Below, piece by piece: positions 1 through 5,508 of a stretch of DNA of 8,399 nt. Position 1 is the stretch's first letter. Each line of letters begins with the position of its first letter. Below the pieces are notes generated by a model, which searched no databases, was not told the origin of the DNA, and saw only the letters and a list, made by a program, of their open reading frames with translations. A program made the translations under genes and the position numbers. The stretch comes from Acholeplasmatales bacterium (GTDB lineage: Bacteria > Bacillota_I > Bacilli_A > Acholeplasmatales > Anaeroplasmataceae): the NCBI GenBank assembly GCA_024696565.1, contig JAILGR010000009.1:1-8399 (forward strand), given 5' to 3'.

Positions 1-670
1 TAGAAGAATAAATCATTATAAATGTGATTGATATTATTTCAGTTATACTTGTATGAATTATTATATAAGTTAGCAAAAATGCTGCATTAGCATTACTATA
101 ATTAGAAAAAATAGAAATTATTCCAATAAAAAATAATAAAATAATCGATGTATATTTAATCAATAAGCGAACCCATGGCAAATAAGCTATTCCATTGTTA
201 ATTTTTATAGTTTTAACCCCGTATGAATCTAAACATTCGTTTAAACCCATATATATGTTTTTATACATTTTTACAGAATTATTAAATGAATTTAAGAAAT
301 TTCTGACATCACCTATTAAATCTTTATGGTGATGTGGCCTATTGTCTATTATTTCTTTTTCTTCATAAGCATTAATGAAATGGATATTTACGATAGATAA
401 TAAATCTACTTGTTTATGGACTATAAAATTTTCAATAGCATCAGGAATCAATACAAATGGTACCATAAGTATTATAATGAAACCAAGGGAGTTCTTTTTG
501 TCACCTAAAAATAAATTATTATCTAAAAGAGCTTTATAAGTTAGGATTATAGTGGCAAATATAATTATCTCTAATAATGGAATTATAAAAGATGAAGCAA
601 CTAAGACTTTTATAGATTTTTTTAAAATGTGACGTTTTTCTTTAATTCTTTTTTTTATATCATCATTCAT
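1..670 (-). CDS. Partial membrane protein of unknown function (3' end beyond window)
   Basis: I do not recognise this family. The frame stays open from the ATG at 670 to the left edge, giving 223 residues with no stop, so the C-terminus is missing. A basic N-terminus (KKRIKEKRHILKK) is followed by hydrophobic segments at about residues 22-45, 62-79, 169-189 and 196-221. Between the second and third lies a soluble stretch (about 80-165) containing a histidine run (RPHHHK, 111-116). At least four membrane helices are therefore visible and the protein should sit in the cytoplasmic membrane. Two in-frame ATGs exist (676 and 670). GGAG at 678-681 lies 7 nt from the 670 ATG but only 1 nt from the other, so 670 is chosen. 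It has its own promoter just after the rpsD terminator, so it is a separate transcription unit. That it is a gene is fairly certain; its function is unknown. Confidence 0.75.
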   Translation of the reverse strand, partial: MNDDIKKRIKEKRHILKKSIKVLVASSFIIPLLEIIIFATIILTYKALLDNNLFLGDKKNSLGFIIILMVPFVLIPDAIENFIVHKQVDLLSIVNIHFINAYEEKEIIDNRPHHHKDLIGDVRNFLNSFNNSVKMYKNIYMGLNECLDSYGVKTIKINNGIAYLPWVRLLIKYTSIILLFFIGIISIFSNYSNANAAFLLTYIIIHTSITEIISITFIMIYSS

Positions 671-697
671 TTTCATTCTCCAAATTAAACTAAGGGT

Positions 698-726
698 ATT
701 ATAACATAAACAAAATATGTTGAAAA
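698..726 (-). promoter_or_regulatory. Sigma-A-type promoter of the left-edge membrane gene
   Basis: On the minus strand TTTTCA (721-726, four of six matches to TTGACA) is followed by a 17-nt spacer and a perfect TATAAT (698-703). Transcription would start near 691, leaving about 20 nt of leader with the GGAG ribosome site at 678-681. The -35 box abuts the U-tract of the rpsD terminator, so the two transcription units are packed back to back with almost no spare DNA. Confidence 0.7.
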
Positions 727-727
727 G

Positions 728-760
728 AAAAAAACAGGAGGCTTGATCTCCCGTTTTTTA
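728..760 (-). terminator. Intrinsic terminator of rpsD
   Basis: An 11-bp stem pairs 730-740 with 748-758 around a 7-nt loop (741-747). Read on the minus strand it is AAAAACGGGAG, loop, CTCCTGTTTTT, followed by more U. One pair is G-U in the minus-strand RNA but would be an A-C mismatch in a plus-strand transcript, so the hairpin is stronger for rpsD transcripts. It begins a few bases after the rpsD stop codon at 764-766. Confidence 0.88.
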
Positions 761-763
761 TAA

Positions 764-1366
764 TTATGCTCTGTTGTAGAATTCGACAATTTGTTGTTCT
801 TGAATTTCAGGTAAGAATTCATTTCTTTCTGGAATACGAACTAGAGTACCAACCATCTTATCTGCATCATAAGATACATATTCTGGACGAGCTAACTTAG
901 CTTCTAAAGAAGCCTTAATAACTACTAAGTTCTTAGAAGTTTCTTTAACAGAAATAGTTTGTCCTGGTTTTACTCTGTAAGAAGCAATGTCAACCTTCTT
1001 ACCATCTACTGTAATATGACCATGGTTAACTAATTGTCTAGCTTGTGGTCTAGTAGATGCGAAACCTAAACGGTATACAAGGTTATCTAGACGGCATTCT
1101 AATAACTTTAAGAAGTTAACACCAGTCATACCTTCCATCTTAGATGCTTCATTGAAAGTCTTAACGAATTGCTTTTCTGAAACGCCATAAGTGAATCTAA
1201 CCTTTTGCTTTTCATGTAATTGTAGAGAATATTCTTTCTCTTTTGTGCGCTTTGCGCCATGTTGACCTGGAGCGTATTTTCTCTTGATTAATTCTTTTCC
1301 TGTTTCAGAAATAGAATAACCTAAACGACGAGATACTTTCCAGCTTGATCCTGTAAATCTTGACAT
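764..1366 (-). CDS. rpsD: 30S ribosomal protein S4
   Basis: S4 is a primary 16S rRNA-binding protein that nucleates assembly of the 30S body and helps maintain decoding accuracy. The 200-residue length is normal for Bacillota. The N-terminus ([16 protein letters not shown], then [10 protein letters not shown] at 28-37) is the classic S4 start and lacks the zinc-binding cysteines found in some S4 paralogues. The S4 RNA-binding domain is at about 91-150, with [10 protein letters not shown] (92-101) and [17 protein letters not shown] (106-122). The ATG at 1364-1366 has AGGAGGA (1373-1379) at a 6-nt spacing. The gene stands alone rather than in an alpha operon, as in Bacillus, and has its own promoter, long leader and terminator. 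In Bacillus subtilis S4 represses its own synthesis through the rpsD leader, and the leader here suggests the same. Identification is essentially certain. Confidence 0.98.
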   Translation of the reverse strand: MSRFTGSSWKVSRRLGYSISETGKELIKRKYAPGQHGAKRTKEKEYSLQLHEKQKVRFTYGVSEKQFVKTFNEASKMEGMTGVNFLKLLECRLDNLVYRLGFASTRPQARQLVNHGHITVDGKKVDIASYRVKPGQTISVKETSKNLVVIKASLEAKLARPEYVSYDADKMVGTLVRIPERNEFLPEIQEQQIVEFYNRA

Positions 1367-1537
1367 TTTATGTCCTCCTATAAATATTTTATTATTTTGG
1401 AGGGTAACGTCTTAGCCCATAACAACTAGGATATCTTAAATGAAATGTTCACCATCAAGCAGCGAAGGTTACTATTTAAACCATAAAAGCTTTAAGATAT
1501 TTGTTAGAGTATTTGGACTGCTGCCTTTTACCCACGC
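1367..1537 (-). promoter_or_regulatory. Structured rpsD 5' leader, probable S4 autoregulatory element
   Basis: About 170 nt of untranslated RNA separate the predicted start of transcription from the rpsD ATG. On the minus-strand RNA a perfect 10-bp helix pairs 1491-1500 (AUAUCUUAAA) with 1431-1440 (UUUAAGAUAU), enclosing a 50-nt domain. GGGUAA (1528-1533) can pair with UUACCC (1402-1407), closing the whole element. GCAGC (1520-1524) can pair with GCUGC (1459-1463) inside the enclosed domain, which would make a pseudoknot. A CCUCC (1399-1403) is complementary to the Shine-Dalgarno core GGAGG (1374-1378) and overlaps the closing helix, so the two pairings compete. Known: Bacillota rpsD is autoregulated by S4 through a structured leader. 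Inferred: this is that element. The exact fold is my hand pairing. Confidence 0.7.
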
Positions 1538-1543
1538 TATCAA

Positions 1544-1572
1544 ATTATATCATTTGAGAAAAGTCATGTCAA
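1544..1572 (-). promoter_or_regulatory. Consensus promoter of rpsD
   Basis: The minus strand carries a perfect TTGACA (1567-1572), a 17-nt spacer and a perfect TATAAT (1544-1549). Both hexamers and the spacing are ideal, as expected for a heavily transcribed ribosomal protein gene. Transcription should start near 1537. The AT-rich DNA just upstream (about 1575-1602) could act as an UP element. Confidence 0.9.
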
Positions 1573-1582
1573 ACATTTTTTT

Positions 1583-1602
1583 AAATATAATTAATTATAT
1601 TT
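1583..1602. repeat. 20-bp perfect AT palindrome between divergent promoters
   Basis: AAATATAATTAATTATATTT is its own reverse complement. It lies between the rpsD -35 box (1567-1572, minus) and the thiI promoter (-10 at 1627-1632, plus), where an UP element or a regulator site would be expected for both. Because the sequence is entirely A and T, part of the symmetry could arise by chance in an AT-rich genome. Confidence 0.6.
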
Positions 1603-1603
1603 C

Positions 1604-1632
1604 TTTTAGTTTTAAAACTCTTATGATATAAT
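1604..1632 (+). promoter_or_regulatory. Extended -10 promoter of thiI
   Basis: A perfect TATAAT at 1627-1632 is preceded by TGA, giving an extended -10 (TGN). The region 17 nt upstream (TTTTAG, 1604-1609) is a poor -35, so the extended -10 probably carries most of the activity. Transcription would start near 1639. That is downstream of the ATG at 1635 and supports translation from the ATG at 1662. Confidence 0.65.
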
Positions 1633-1661
1633 GCATGCGTAAAGAGTCTAAGGAGGCAATT

Positions 1662-2903
1662 ATGATTTACAATCAGATTTTAGTTCGTTTTGGTGATTTA
1701 ACTCTAAAGGGGAAGAATCAAAAAGTATTTTTAAAAACATTATATCGTTTAGTAAAAGAAAAGATGGAAGGCTTAGCTGTTGATATTGAATTTCAACATG
1801 ATAGAATTTTTATTCATTTAAATAATGAAGATCATAATAAGGTATTAGAACATTTAAATCTAATATCAGGTATTTCATCTTGTTCACTTGTTGTTAAGTG
1901 TTCTGATGATATTAATGATATAAAAGAGACTGCATTAAAGTTAATGAAAGAAGTAGTAACTAAAGAAGTTACTTTCAAAGTGAGCACAAAAAGAGCGGAT
2001 AAAAATTATCCAATTCATTCATTAGATTTAACTAAGATGGTATCAGGATATGTTTTAGCTAATAATCAAATGTTAAAAGTAGATGTTCATAACCCAGAAG
2101 TAGAATTACATATTGAAGTTAGAGGTGGGGCATGTTATTTATTCAATACTAATATTAGGTTAATGGGTGGTTATCCTGTTGGAGTTGCAGGAAAAGGTTT
2201 ATTAATGTTATCAGGTGGTATTGATTCACCAGTGGCTGGATATTTGGCAATGAAACAAGGCGTTGAAATTGAGTGTATTCATTTTGAATCTACTCCTCTT
2301 ACATCTATTGAATCTGCTCAAAAGGTTGTTGATTTAGTTAAAAAGATGGCTAAATATGCTCCTGGTAATAAGATTAATGTTCATTTTGTTCCATTTAAGG
2401 AATTACATATGGCATTATTAGATAATGTTCCTGAATCTTATAATATTACTATTATGAGAAGAATGATGTATAGAATTGCGACTAAGCTTGCGATAGAAAA
2501 AGGATGTCTTGCAATTATAAATGGTGAATCTGTTGGTCAAGTTGCAAGTCAAACGTTAGGATCAATTAATACTATCAATAGTGTTACGAATTTCCCTATT
2601 TTAAGACCACTTTGTACTTATGATAAAGTAGATATAATCAATATATCTAGAAAAATTGATTGTTTTGATTTATCAATTAAGCCATTTGAGGATTGCTGTA
2701 CAGTATATGTGCCAAAGGCTCCTGCTACAGCACCAAAGAAAGAAAAAGCTGAATTGTTTGAAAAAGCATTTGATTATAATACATTAGTTTCTGAAGCAGT
2801 TAAAAATGTTAATAGTATTACAATTTCTCAAGATTCAGATTTAGATTTATCAATGCTAGGTCTTGAAGTTAGAGATGTATTAAAAGAATTAAAAAATGCC
2901 TAG
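1662..2903 (+). CDS. thiI: tRNA 4-thiouridine(8) synthase / sulfurtransferase ThiI
   Basis: ThiI adenylates U8 of tRNA with ATP and installs sulfur passed from a cysteine desulfurase, giving 4-thiouridine. In some bacteria it also supplies sulfur for thiamine. The N-terminus (ILVRFGDLTLKGKN) is the ThiI NFLD-type start, followed by a THUMP RNA-binding region (about 55-165). The PP-loop ATP site is SGGIDSP at 184-190, and the conserved double cysteine of the C-terminal region is at 345-346 (FEDCC). The 413-residue length matches the short Bacillus form; the rhodanese domain of Escherichia coli ThiI is absent. The start at 1662 has AAGGAGG (1650-1656) 5 nt upstream; the in-frame ATG at 1635 has no ribosome site and probably lies upstream of the transcript start. 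No cysteine desulfurase gene is adjacent here, although Bacillus encodes one beside thiI. The gene runs alone into its own terminator. Confidence 0.96.
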   Translation: MIYNQILVRFGDLTLKGKNQKVFLKTLYRLVKEKMEGLAVDIEFQHDRIFIHLNNEDHNKVLEHLNLISGISSCSLVVKCSDDINDIKETALKLMKEVVTKEVTFKVSTKRADKNYPIHSLDLTKMVSGYVLANNQMLKVDVHNPEVELHIEVRGGACYLFNTNIRLMGGYPVGVAGKGLLMLSGGIDSPVAGYLAMKQGVEIECIHFESTPLTSIESAQKVVDLVKKMAKYAPGNKINVHFVPFKELHMALLDNVPESYNITIMRRMMYRIATKLAIEKGCLAIINGESVGQVASQTLGSINTINSVTNFPILRPLCTYDKVDIINISRKIDCFDLSIKPFEDCCTVYVPKAPATAPKKEKAELFEKAFDYNTLVSEAVKNVNSITISQDSDLDLSMLGLEVRDVLKELKNA

Positions 2904-2918
2904 AGCCTAGGCATTTTT
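2892..2918 (+). terminator. Intrinsic terminator of thiI overlapping its stop codon
   Basis: A perfect 12-bp stem pairs 2892-2903 (AAAAATGCCTAG) with 2907-2918 (CTAGGCATTTTT) around a 3-nt loop. The UAG stop codon (2901-2903) forms the top of the 5' arm, so a ribosome reaching the end of thiI would cover half the hairpin. The run of U is short (five, within the stem). The A-rich arm opposite it makes a transcript from the other strand also able to terminate. Confidence 0.85.
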
Positions 2919-2930
2919 AATTTCTAGTTA

Positions 2931-2959
2931 TAGACTTGATTGATAAGTTTTGATATAAT
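2931..2959 (+). promoter_or_regulatory. Promoter of the RDD-protein gene
   Basis: TAGACT (2931-2936, four of six matches to TTGACA), a 17-nt spacer and TATAAT (2954-2959) with an upstream TG (2951-2952) form an extended -10 promoter directly after the thiI terminator. Transcription from about 2966 would leave a leader of roughly 17 nt with AAGGAG at 2969-2974. Confidence 0.7.
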
Positions 2960-2982
2960 CATTTTTATAAGGAGTAAAGATT

Positions 2983-3642
2983 ATGGTTAGGTATCAATAT
3001 CCCTCTAAAGTAAAAAGAGGTGTATGTTTTATAATAGATGCTTCGATTGTTTTTGGATTAGGATTTTTAATGGCTTTTTTAATCTTACGTTTTAGTGGAT
3101 TTAATGAATATTTAGATAAGGCTTATGAATTAGGCTATGCTAAAATATTTGAAGAACCAAACTCAAAAGAAGCTATAGATTGTATATTAGCTATTTTCTA
3201 TAATGGCTTAATTACATCTGGATGTTTCTTTGTAGTTGTTTTTATTTATTTGATAATAATGCCATATTTTATTTCATGGCAAACATTAGGTAGATTAATT
3301 ACTAAAACAAGATTGCTTGCAAGAAAAACTAATGAAAGACCATCTTTTCTAAGATTGGTTTTAAGAGAAATTGTAGGAGAATTTTTGATATATGTATTAT
3401 TAAGTATTATCTTAAGATTTATGAATATTGTTTTTTATATTTCAGTAGGATATTATTTTTTACAAGATATATCTATTCCTGATTTGATCAGTAAAACTAG
3501 AATAGTTAATAAAGATCCAGTAATCGAAGAAGAATTTGCTTTTAAGGGTGAAGACTATAAATATAGTGAAAATTACGACTGGGAGGCAGATTCTAATTTA
3601 GAAGGTGACAAAAAAGATGAAAATGCTACTAGTGAGGAATGA
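2983..3642 (+). CDS. RDD-family integral membrane protein
   Basis: The RDD family consists of small membrane proteins named for conserved Arg-Asp-Asp residues. Their roles are poorly defined; ion transport has been reported for some members. The 219 residues show the family pattern: R12 and D19 at the start of helix 1 (about 13-36), helix 2 (about 69-96), then QTLGRLITKTRLL (100-112), corresponding to the family's TLGK...G.RV segment. Helix 3 lies at about 131-157, and QDISIPDLISKTRIV (161-175) corresponds to the usual Q.LHD...GT.VV ending. The lysine and glycines often seen in these motifs are partly replaced. A strongly acidic tail (about 178-219) follows and should be cytoplasmic. AAGGAG (2969-2974) lies 8 nt before the ATG. 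The end overlaps the next gene by 26 nt, which implies an operon and coupled translation. The family call is firm; the function is not known. Confidence 0.85.
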   Translation: MVRYQYPSKVKRGVCFIIDASIVFGLGFLMAFLILRFSGFNEYLDKAYELGYAKIFEEPNSKEAIDCILAIFYNGLITSGCFFVVVFIYLIIMPYFISWQTLGRLITKTRLLARKTNERPSFLRLVLREIVGEFLIYVLLSIILRFMNIVFYISVGYYFLQDISIPDLISKTRIVNKDPVIEEEFAFKGEDYKYSENYDWEADSNLEGDKKDENATSEE

Positions 3643-4168
3643 TTTTGAAGATAATACAGTTGTAATAGATGTCTTCAAATCATTATTTAAAACAGCAAAG
3701 ATAAATGTTAATAATAACTACATAGCATTTTATTTTAATTATGATGATGATGAAGATATCATTCATACATTAAATGCTTTAGAAGTAGAACTTGTTAGAG
3801 GTATTCATGCGTATATATCTTTTGATAGACAAGAATCAAAATTAGATAAGGAAATTCTTATAATAGAAGAATTAATGGATTTATTACCTGTTGGTATATA
3901 TGATTTAAAAGAAGCATTAATAAAGGCACCTAGAATAGATAATAAATCAAAGGTTTTATCTTTTATTTTAGAAGGTAGTGGTATATCTATTGATTTTATA
4001 AGAGAATTTGCCTTAAATGATTTAAATGTTTCAAGAGCTTCTAAGACAATGTTTATTCATAGAAATACTATGATTTATAAAATTAATAAGTTAAAGGCTA
4101 ATTCAGGCTTTGATTTAACTAATTTTAGAGATGCATATATTTTATATTCTTTGATAGAAAATAAATAA
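3617..4168 (+). CDS. Small DNA-binding protein with PucR/CdaR-type C-terminal HTH
   Basis: The C-terminal part (about 120-175) carries the PucR-type helix-turn-helix pattern: NDLNVSRASKTMFIHRNTMIYKINKLK, with the hallmark HRNT at 148-151, then GFDLTNFRDAYILYSLI. In PucR and CdaR regulators this domain follows a long sensory region and controls purine or sugar-diacid catabolism. Here the N-terminal 110 or so residues match no sensor I recognise, and the protein is only 183 residues, far shorter than typical family members. There is an acidic run (DDDED) near residue 43. Three starts are possible: GTG 3605, ATG 3617 and ATG 3623. AAGGTG (3602-3607) lies 9 nt before 3617, which I prefer. The gene begins inside the RDD gene, so the two are probably co-expressed. 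It may regulate the adjacent sugar-importer ATPase; that is inference from position. Confidence 0.8.
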   Translation: MKMLLVRNDFEDNTVVIDVFKSLFKTAKINVNNNYIAFYFNYDDDEDIIHTLNALEVELVRGIHAYISFDRQESKLDKEILIIEELMDLLPVGIYDLKEALIKAPRIDNKSKVLSFILEGSGISIDFIREFALNDLNVSRASKTMFIHRNTMIYKINKLKANSGFDLTNFRDAYILYSLIENK

Positions 4169-4193
4169 TAACAAAACTTTATTTTGGTTTTTG

Positions 4194-4204
4194 TGCAAAT
4201 TGCA
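4194..4204. promoter_or_regulatory. Short palindrome TGCAAATTGCA upstream of the sugar ATPase gene
   Basis: An 11-bp dyad (TGCAA-A-TTGCA) sits about 25 bp upstream of the msmK -10 box, beside the cre-like site. It could be an operator for the neighbouring PucR-type protein or another regulator. It is short enough to have arisen by chance. Confidence 0.3.
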
Positions 4205-4208
4205 TATA

Positions 4209-4222
4209 GGAAAACGCTTTAT
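4209..4222 (+). promoter_or_regulatory. Candidate cre (CcpA-type catabolite-response) site
   Basis: GGAAAACGCTTTAT matches 11 of 14 positions of the common cre form TGAAAACGCTTTCA, including the whole central AAAACGCTTT core. It lies in the spacer region just upstream of the msmK -10 box (4230-4235). Bound LacI-family CcpA would block RNA polymerase there. This placement suits glucose repression of a sugar-import gene. The mismatches fall at the outer positions. Confidence 0.55.
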
Positions 4223-4229
4223 TTTAGGT

Positions 4230-4235
4230 TATAAT
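4230..4235 (+). promoter_or_regulatory. -10 box of the msmK promoter
   Basis: A perfect TATAAT lies 30 nt before the ATG, giving a predicted start near 4242 and a short leader with AGGAGG (4252-4257). The matching -35 (TAGGAA, 4207-4212, 17-nt spacing) is weak at three of six positions. The promoter may need an activator or may be intentionally moderate. Confidence 0.55.
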
Positions 4236-4264
4236 TAAAATGATAATTTATAGGAGGATTTTTT

Positions 4265-5425
4265 ATGGCCACATTAGATTTAATTAACATAAATAAGATT
4301 TATCCAAACGGGGTTCAAGCAGTATTTGATTTTAATTTACATATTGAAGATGAGGAGTTCGTTGTTTTTGTAGGTCCATCAGGATGTGGTAAGTCAACTA
4401 CATTACGTATGATTGCAGGTCTTGAAGATATTACATCTGGTGAATTATTAATTGATGGTGTAAAAATGAATGACGTTAATCCAAGAGATAGAGATATCGC
4501 TATGGTATTCCAATCATATGCCTTATATCCACATATGACAGTTTATAATAATATGGCTTTTGGTTTACAATTACGTCATATGCCAAGACACGAAATTGAT
4601 CAATTAGTAGGTCAAGCTGCTGAGACATTAGGATTAGTTCCATTCCTAAATCGTTATCCAAGACAATTGTCAGGTGGTCAATGTCAAAGAGTTGCTTTAG
4701 GTAGAGCAATCGTTAGAAATGCTAAAGTATTCTTAATGGATGAACCTTTATCAAATCTAGATGCTAAGCTACGTGTTTCAATGCGTGGTGAATTAATTAA
4801 ATTACATAAGAGATTAGGCTGTACTACAATTTATGTAACTCATGACCAAACTGAGGCCATGACTATGGGTACTAAGATTGTTGTCATGAATAATGGTAGA
4901 ATTCAACAAGTTGGTACTCCAAGAGAAGTATATGAAAAACCAGCTAATATGTTCGTTGCCGGATTTATTGGTCAACCTCCTATGAACTTTATTCATGGTA
5001 TGTTACATGATAATGGTACATTTACTACTACTAAGAATAAGTTTACATTTAGAATTCCTGAACCTAAGCTTGAAATTCCAAGAGAATTAGGTTATGAAAA
5101 TAGAGAAGTAATTTTAGGAATCCGTCCTGAGGACGTATATGATAACCAAAATAAAGAAATGATGCAAAAGTGGGATGCATTCTCTAGATTAGATATTACA
5201 GCTGAAATTTCTGAATTACTTGGTGGTGAAACTAACGTTTATACAACTGTAGATGGTGATCAAGTTGTTGCTGCTGTACCTTGTAGAGATGATATTGCAC
5301 CAGGTCAACCATTCAAATTATGGTTAGATTTCGATCATATTCATTTATTTGATCCTGATACTGAATTAGTAATTAATGAAAATTCTCAACATGCATTTAT
5401 TGAGGATACAGATCTTGATATTTAA
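4265..5425 (+). CDS. msmK: Sugar ABC importer ATP-binding subunit (MsmK/UgpC/MalK family)
   Basis: This cytoplasmic ATPase powers carbohydrate importers of the CUT1 type. All ABC landmarks are present: Walker A GPSGCGKST (37-45), the Q-loop FQSYALYPHMTVYNN, signature LSGGQCQRVA (135-144), Walker B VFLMDEPLSNLDAK with D159 and E160, and the H-loop histidine at 193 (YVTHDQTEAM). The C-terminal region (about 240-370) fits the MalK-type regulatory/TOBE extension, with the typical GIRPEDV segment. The 386-residue length is normal. The signature has Cys140 where Arg is usual. No permease or binding-protein gene is adjacent, so it is probably a shared orphan ATPase serving several importers, as shown for MsmK in streptococci. 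AGGAGG lies 7 nt before the ATG, and the unit has its own promoter and terminator. The substrate cannot be told, and ugpC is an equally used name. Confidence 0.93.
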   Translation: MATLDLININKIYPNGVQAVFDFNLHIEDEEFVVFVGPSGCGKSTTLRMIAGLEDITSGELLIDGVKMNDVNPRDRDIAMVFQSYALYPHMTVYNNMAFGLQLRHMPRHEIDQLVGQAAETLGLVPFLNRYPRQLSGGQCQRVALGRAIVRNAKVFLMDEPLSNLDAKLRVSMRGELIKLHKRLGCTTIYVTHDQTEAMTMGTKIVVMNNGRIQQVGTPREVYEKPANMFVAGFIGQPPMNFIHGMLHDNGTFTTTKNKFTFRIPEPKLEIPRELGYENREVILGIRPEDVYDNQNKEMMQKWDAFSRLDITAEISELLGGETNVYTTVDGDQVVAAVPCRDDIAPGQPFKLWLDFDHIHLFDPDTELVINENSQHAFIEDTDLDI

Positions 5426-5452
5426 AATACCGAACCATTCGGTATTTTTTTT
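5424..5452 (+). terminator. Intrinsic terminator of msmK
   Basis: A perfect 11-bp stem pairs 5424-5434 (AAAATACCGAA) with 5438-5448 (TTCGGTATTTT) around the loop CCA, followed by U through 5452 (eight T in all from 5445). Its first two bases are the end of the UAA stop codon. It isolates msmK from the MarR unit downstream. Confidence 0.9.
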
Positions 5453-5462
5453 GTATAAAAAT

Positions 5463-5481
5463 TAGTTAACCCAGTTGACTA
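5463..5481. promoter_or_regulatory. Upstream MarR operator candidate (O1)
   Basis: TAGTTAAC-CCA-GTTGACTA is a 19-bp dyad with 8-bp arms and one mismatch. It covers the -35 box (TTGACT, 5475-5480) of the marR promoter. It has the same architecture as the second site at 5509-5527, so it is very likely bound by the encoded MarR dimer. Confidence 0.8.
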
Positions 5482-5502
5482 TTTCAAAATGAGGTATATA
5501 AT
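5475..5502 (+). promoter_or_regulatory. Promoter of the marR-ABC operon
   Basis: TTGACT (5475-5480, five of six), a 16-nt spacer and a perfect TATAAT (5497-5502) predict a start near 5509. The -35 lies inside operator O1 and the start lies at the edge of operator O2, so bound repressor would exclude polymerase at both ends. Confidence 0.8.
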
Positions 5503-5508
5503 TATATT

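Noticed and set aside
1440..1631. Plus-strand open frame of 63 codons antisense to the rpsD leader
   Set aside because: It has no ribosome site or family resemblance and covers the rpsD leader and promoter plus the AT palindrome. Its open frame is explained by those elements.
1635..1661. Upstream ATG that would add nine residues to ThiI
   Set aside because: It has no ribosome site, overlaps the promoter end and probably precedes the transcript start. The 1662 ATG has AAGGAGG at 5 nt and gives the typical ThiI N-terminus.
3605..3616. GTG start for the PucR-type protein
   Set aside because: This GTG lies within the best Shine-Dalgarno sequence itself (AAGGTG at 3602-3607). The ATG at 3617 is correctly spaced from it.
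3640..3642. Possible TGA-as-tryptophan code (Mollicutes code 4)
   Set aside because: No gene needs an internal TGA to reach family length, tryptophan is encoded by TGG throughout, and TGA ends the RDD gene at a sensible point.
4171..4197. AT-only hairpin (CAAAA/TTTTG) after the PucR-type gene as a terminator
   Set aside because: The stem is about 5 bp with a single G-C pair and is followed by only five U residues. It is too weak to call, although some terminator or read-through into msmK must occur here.
4500..4996. Two minus-strand open frames within msmK
   Set aside because: They lie wholly inside a strongly conserved ABC ATPase on the plus strand and have no ribosome site or recognisable product. 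They are shadows of that gene.
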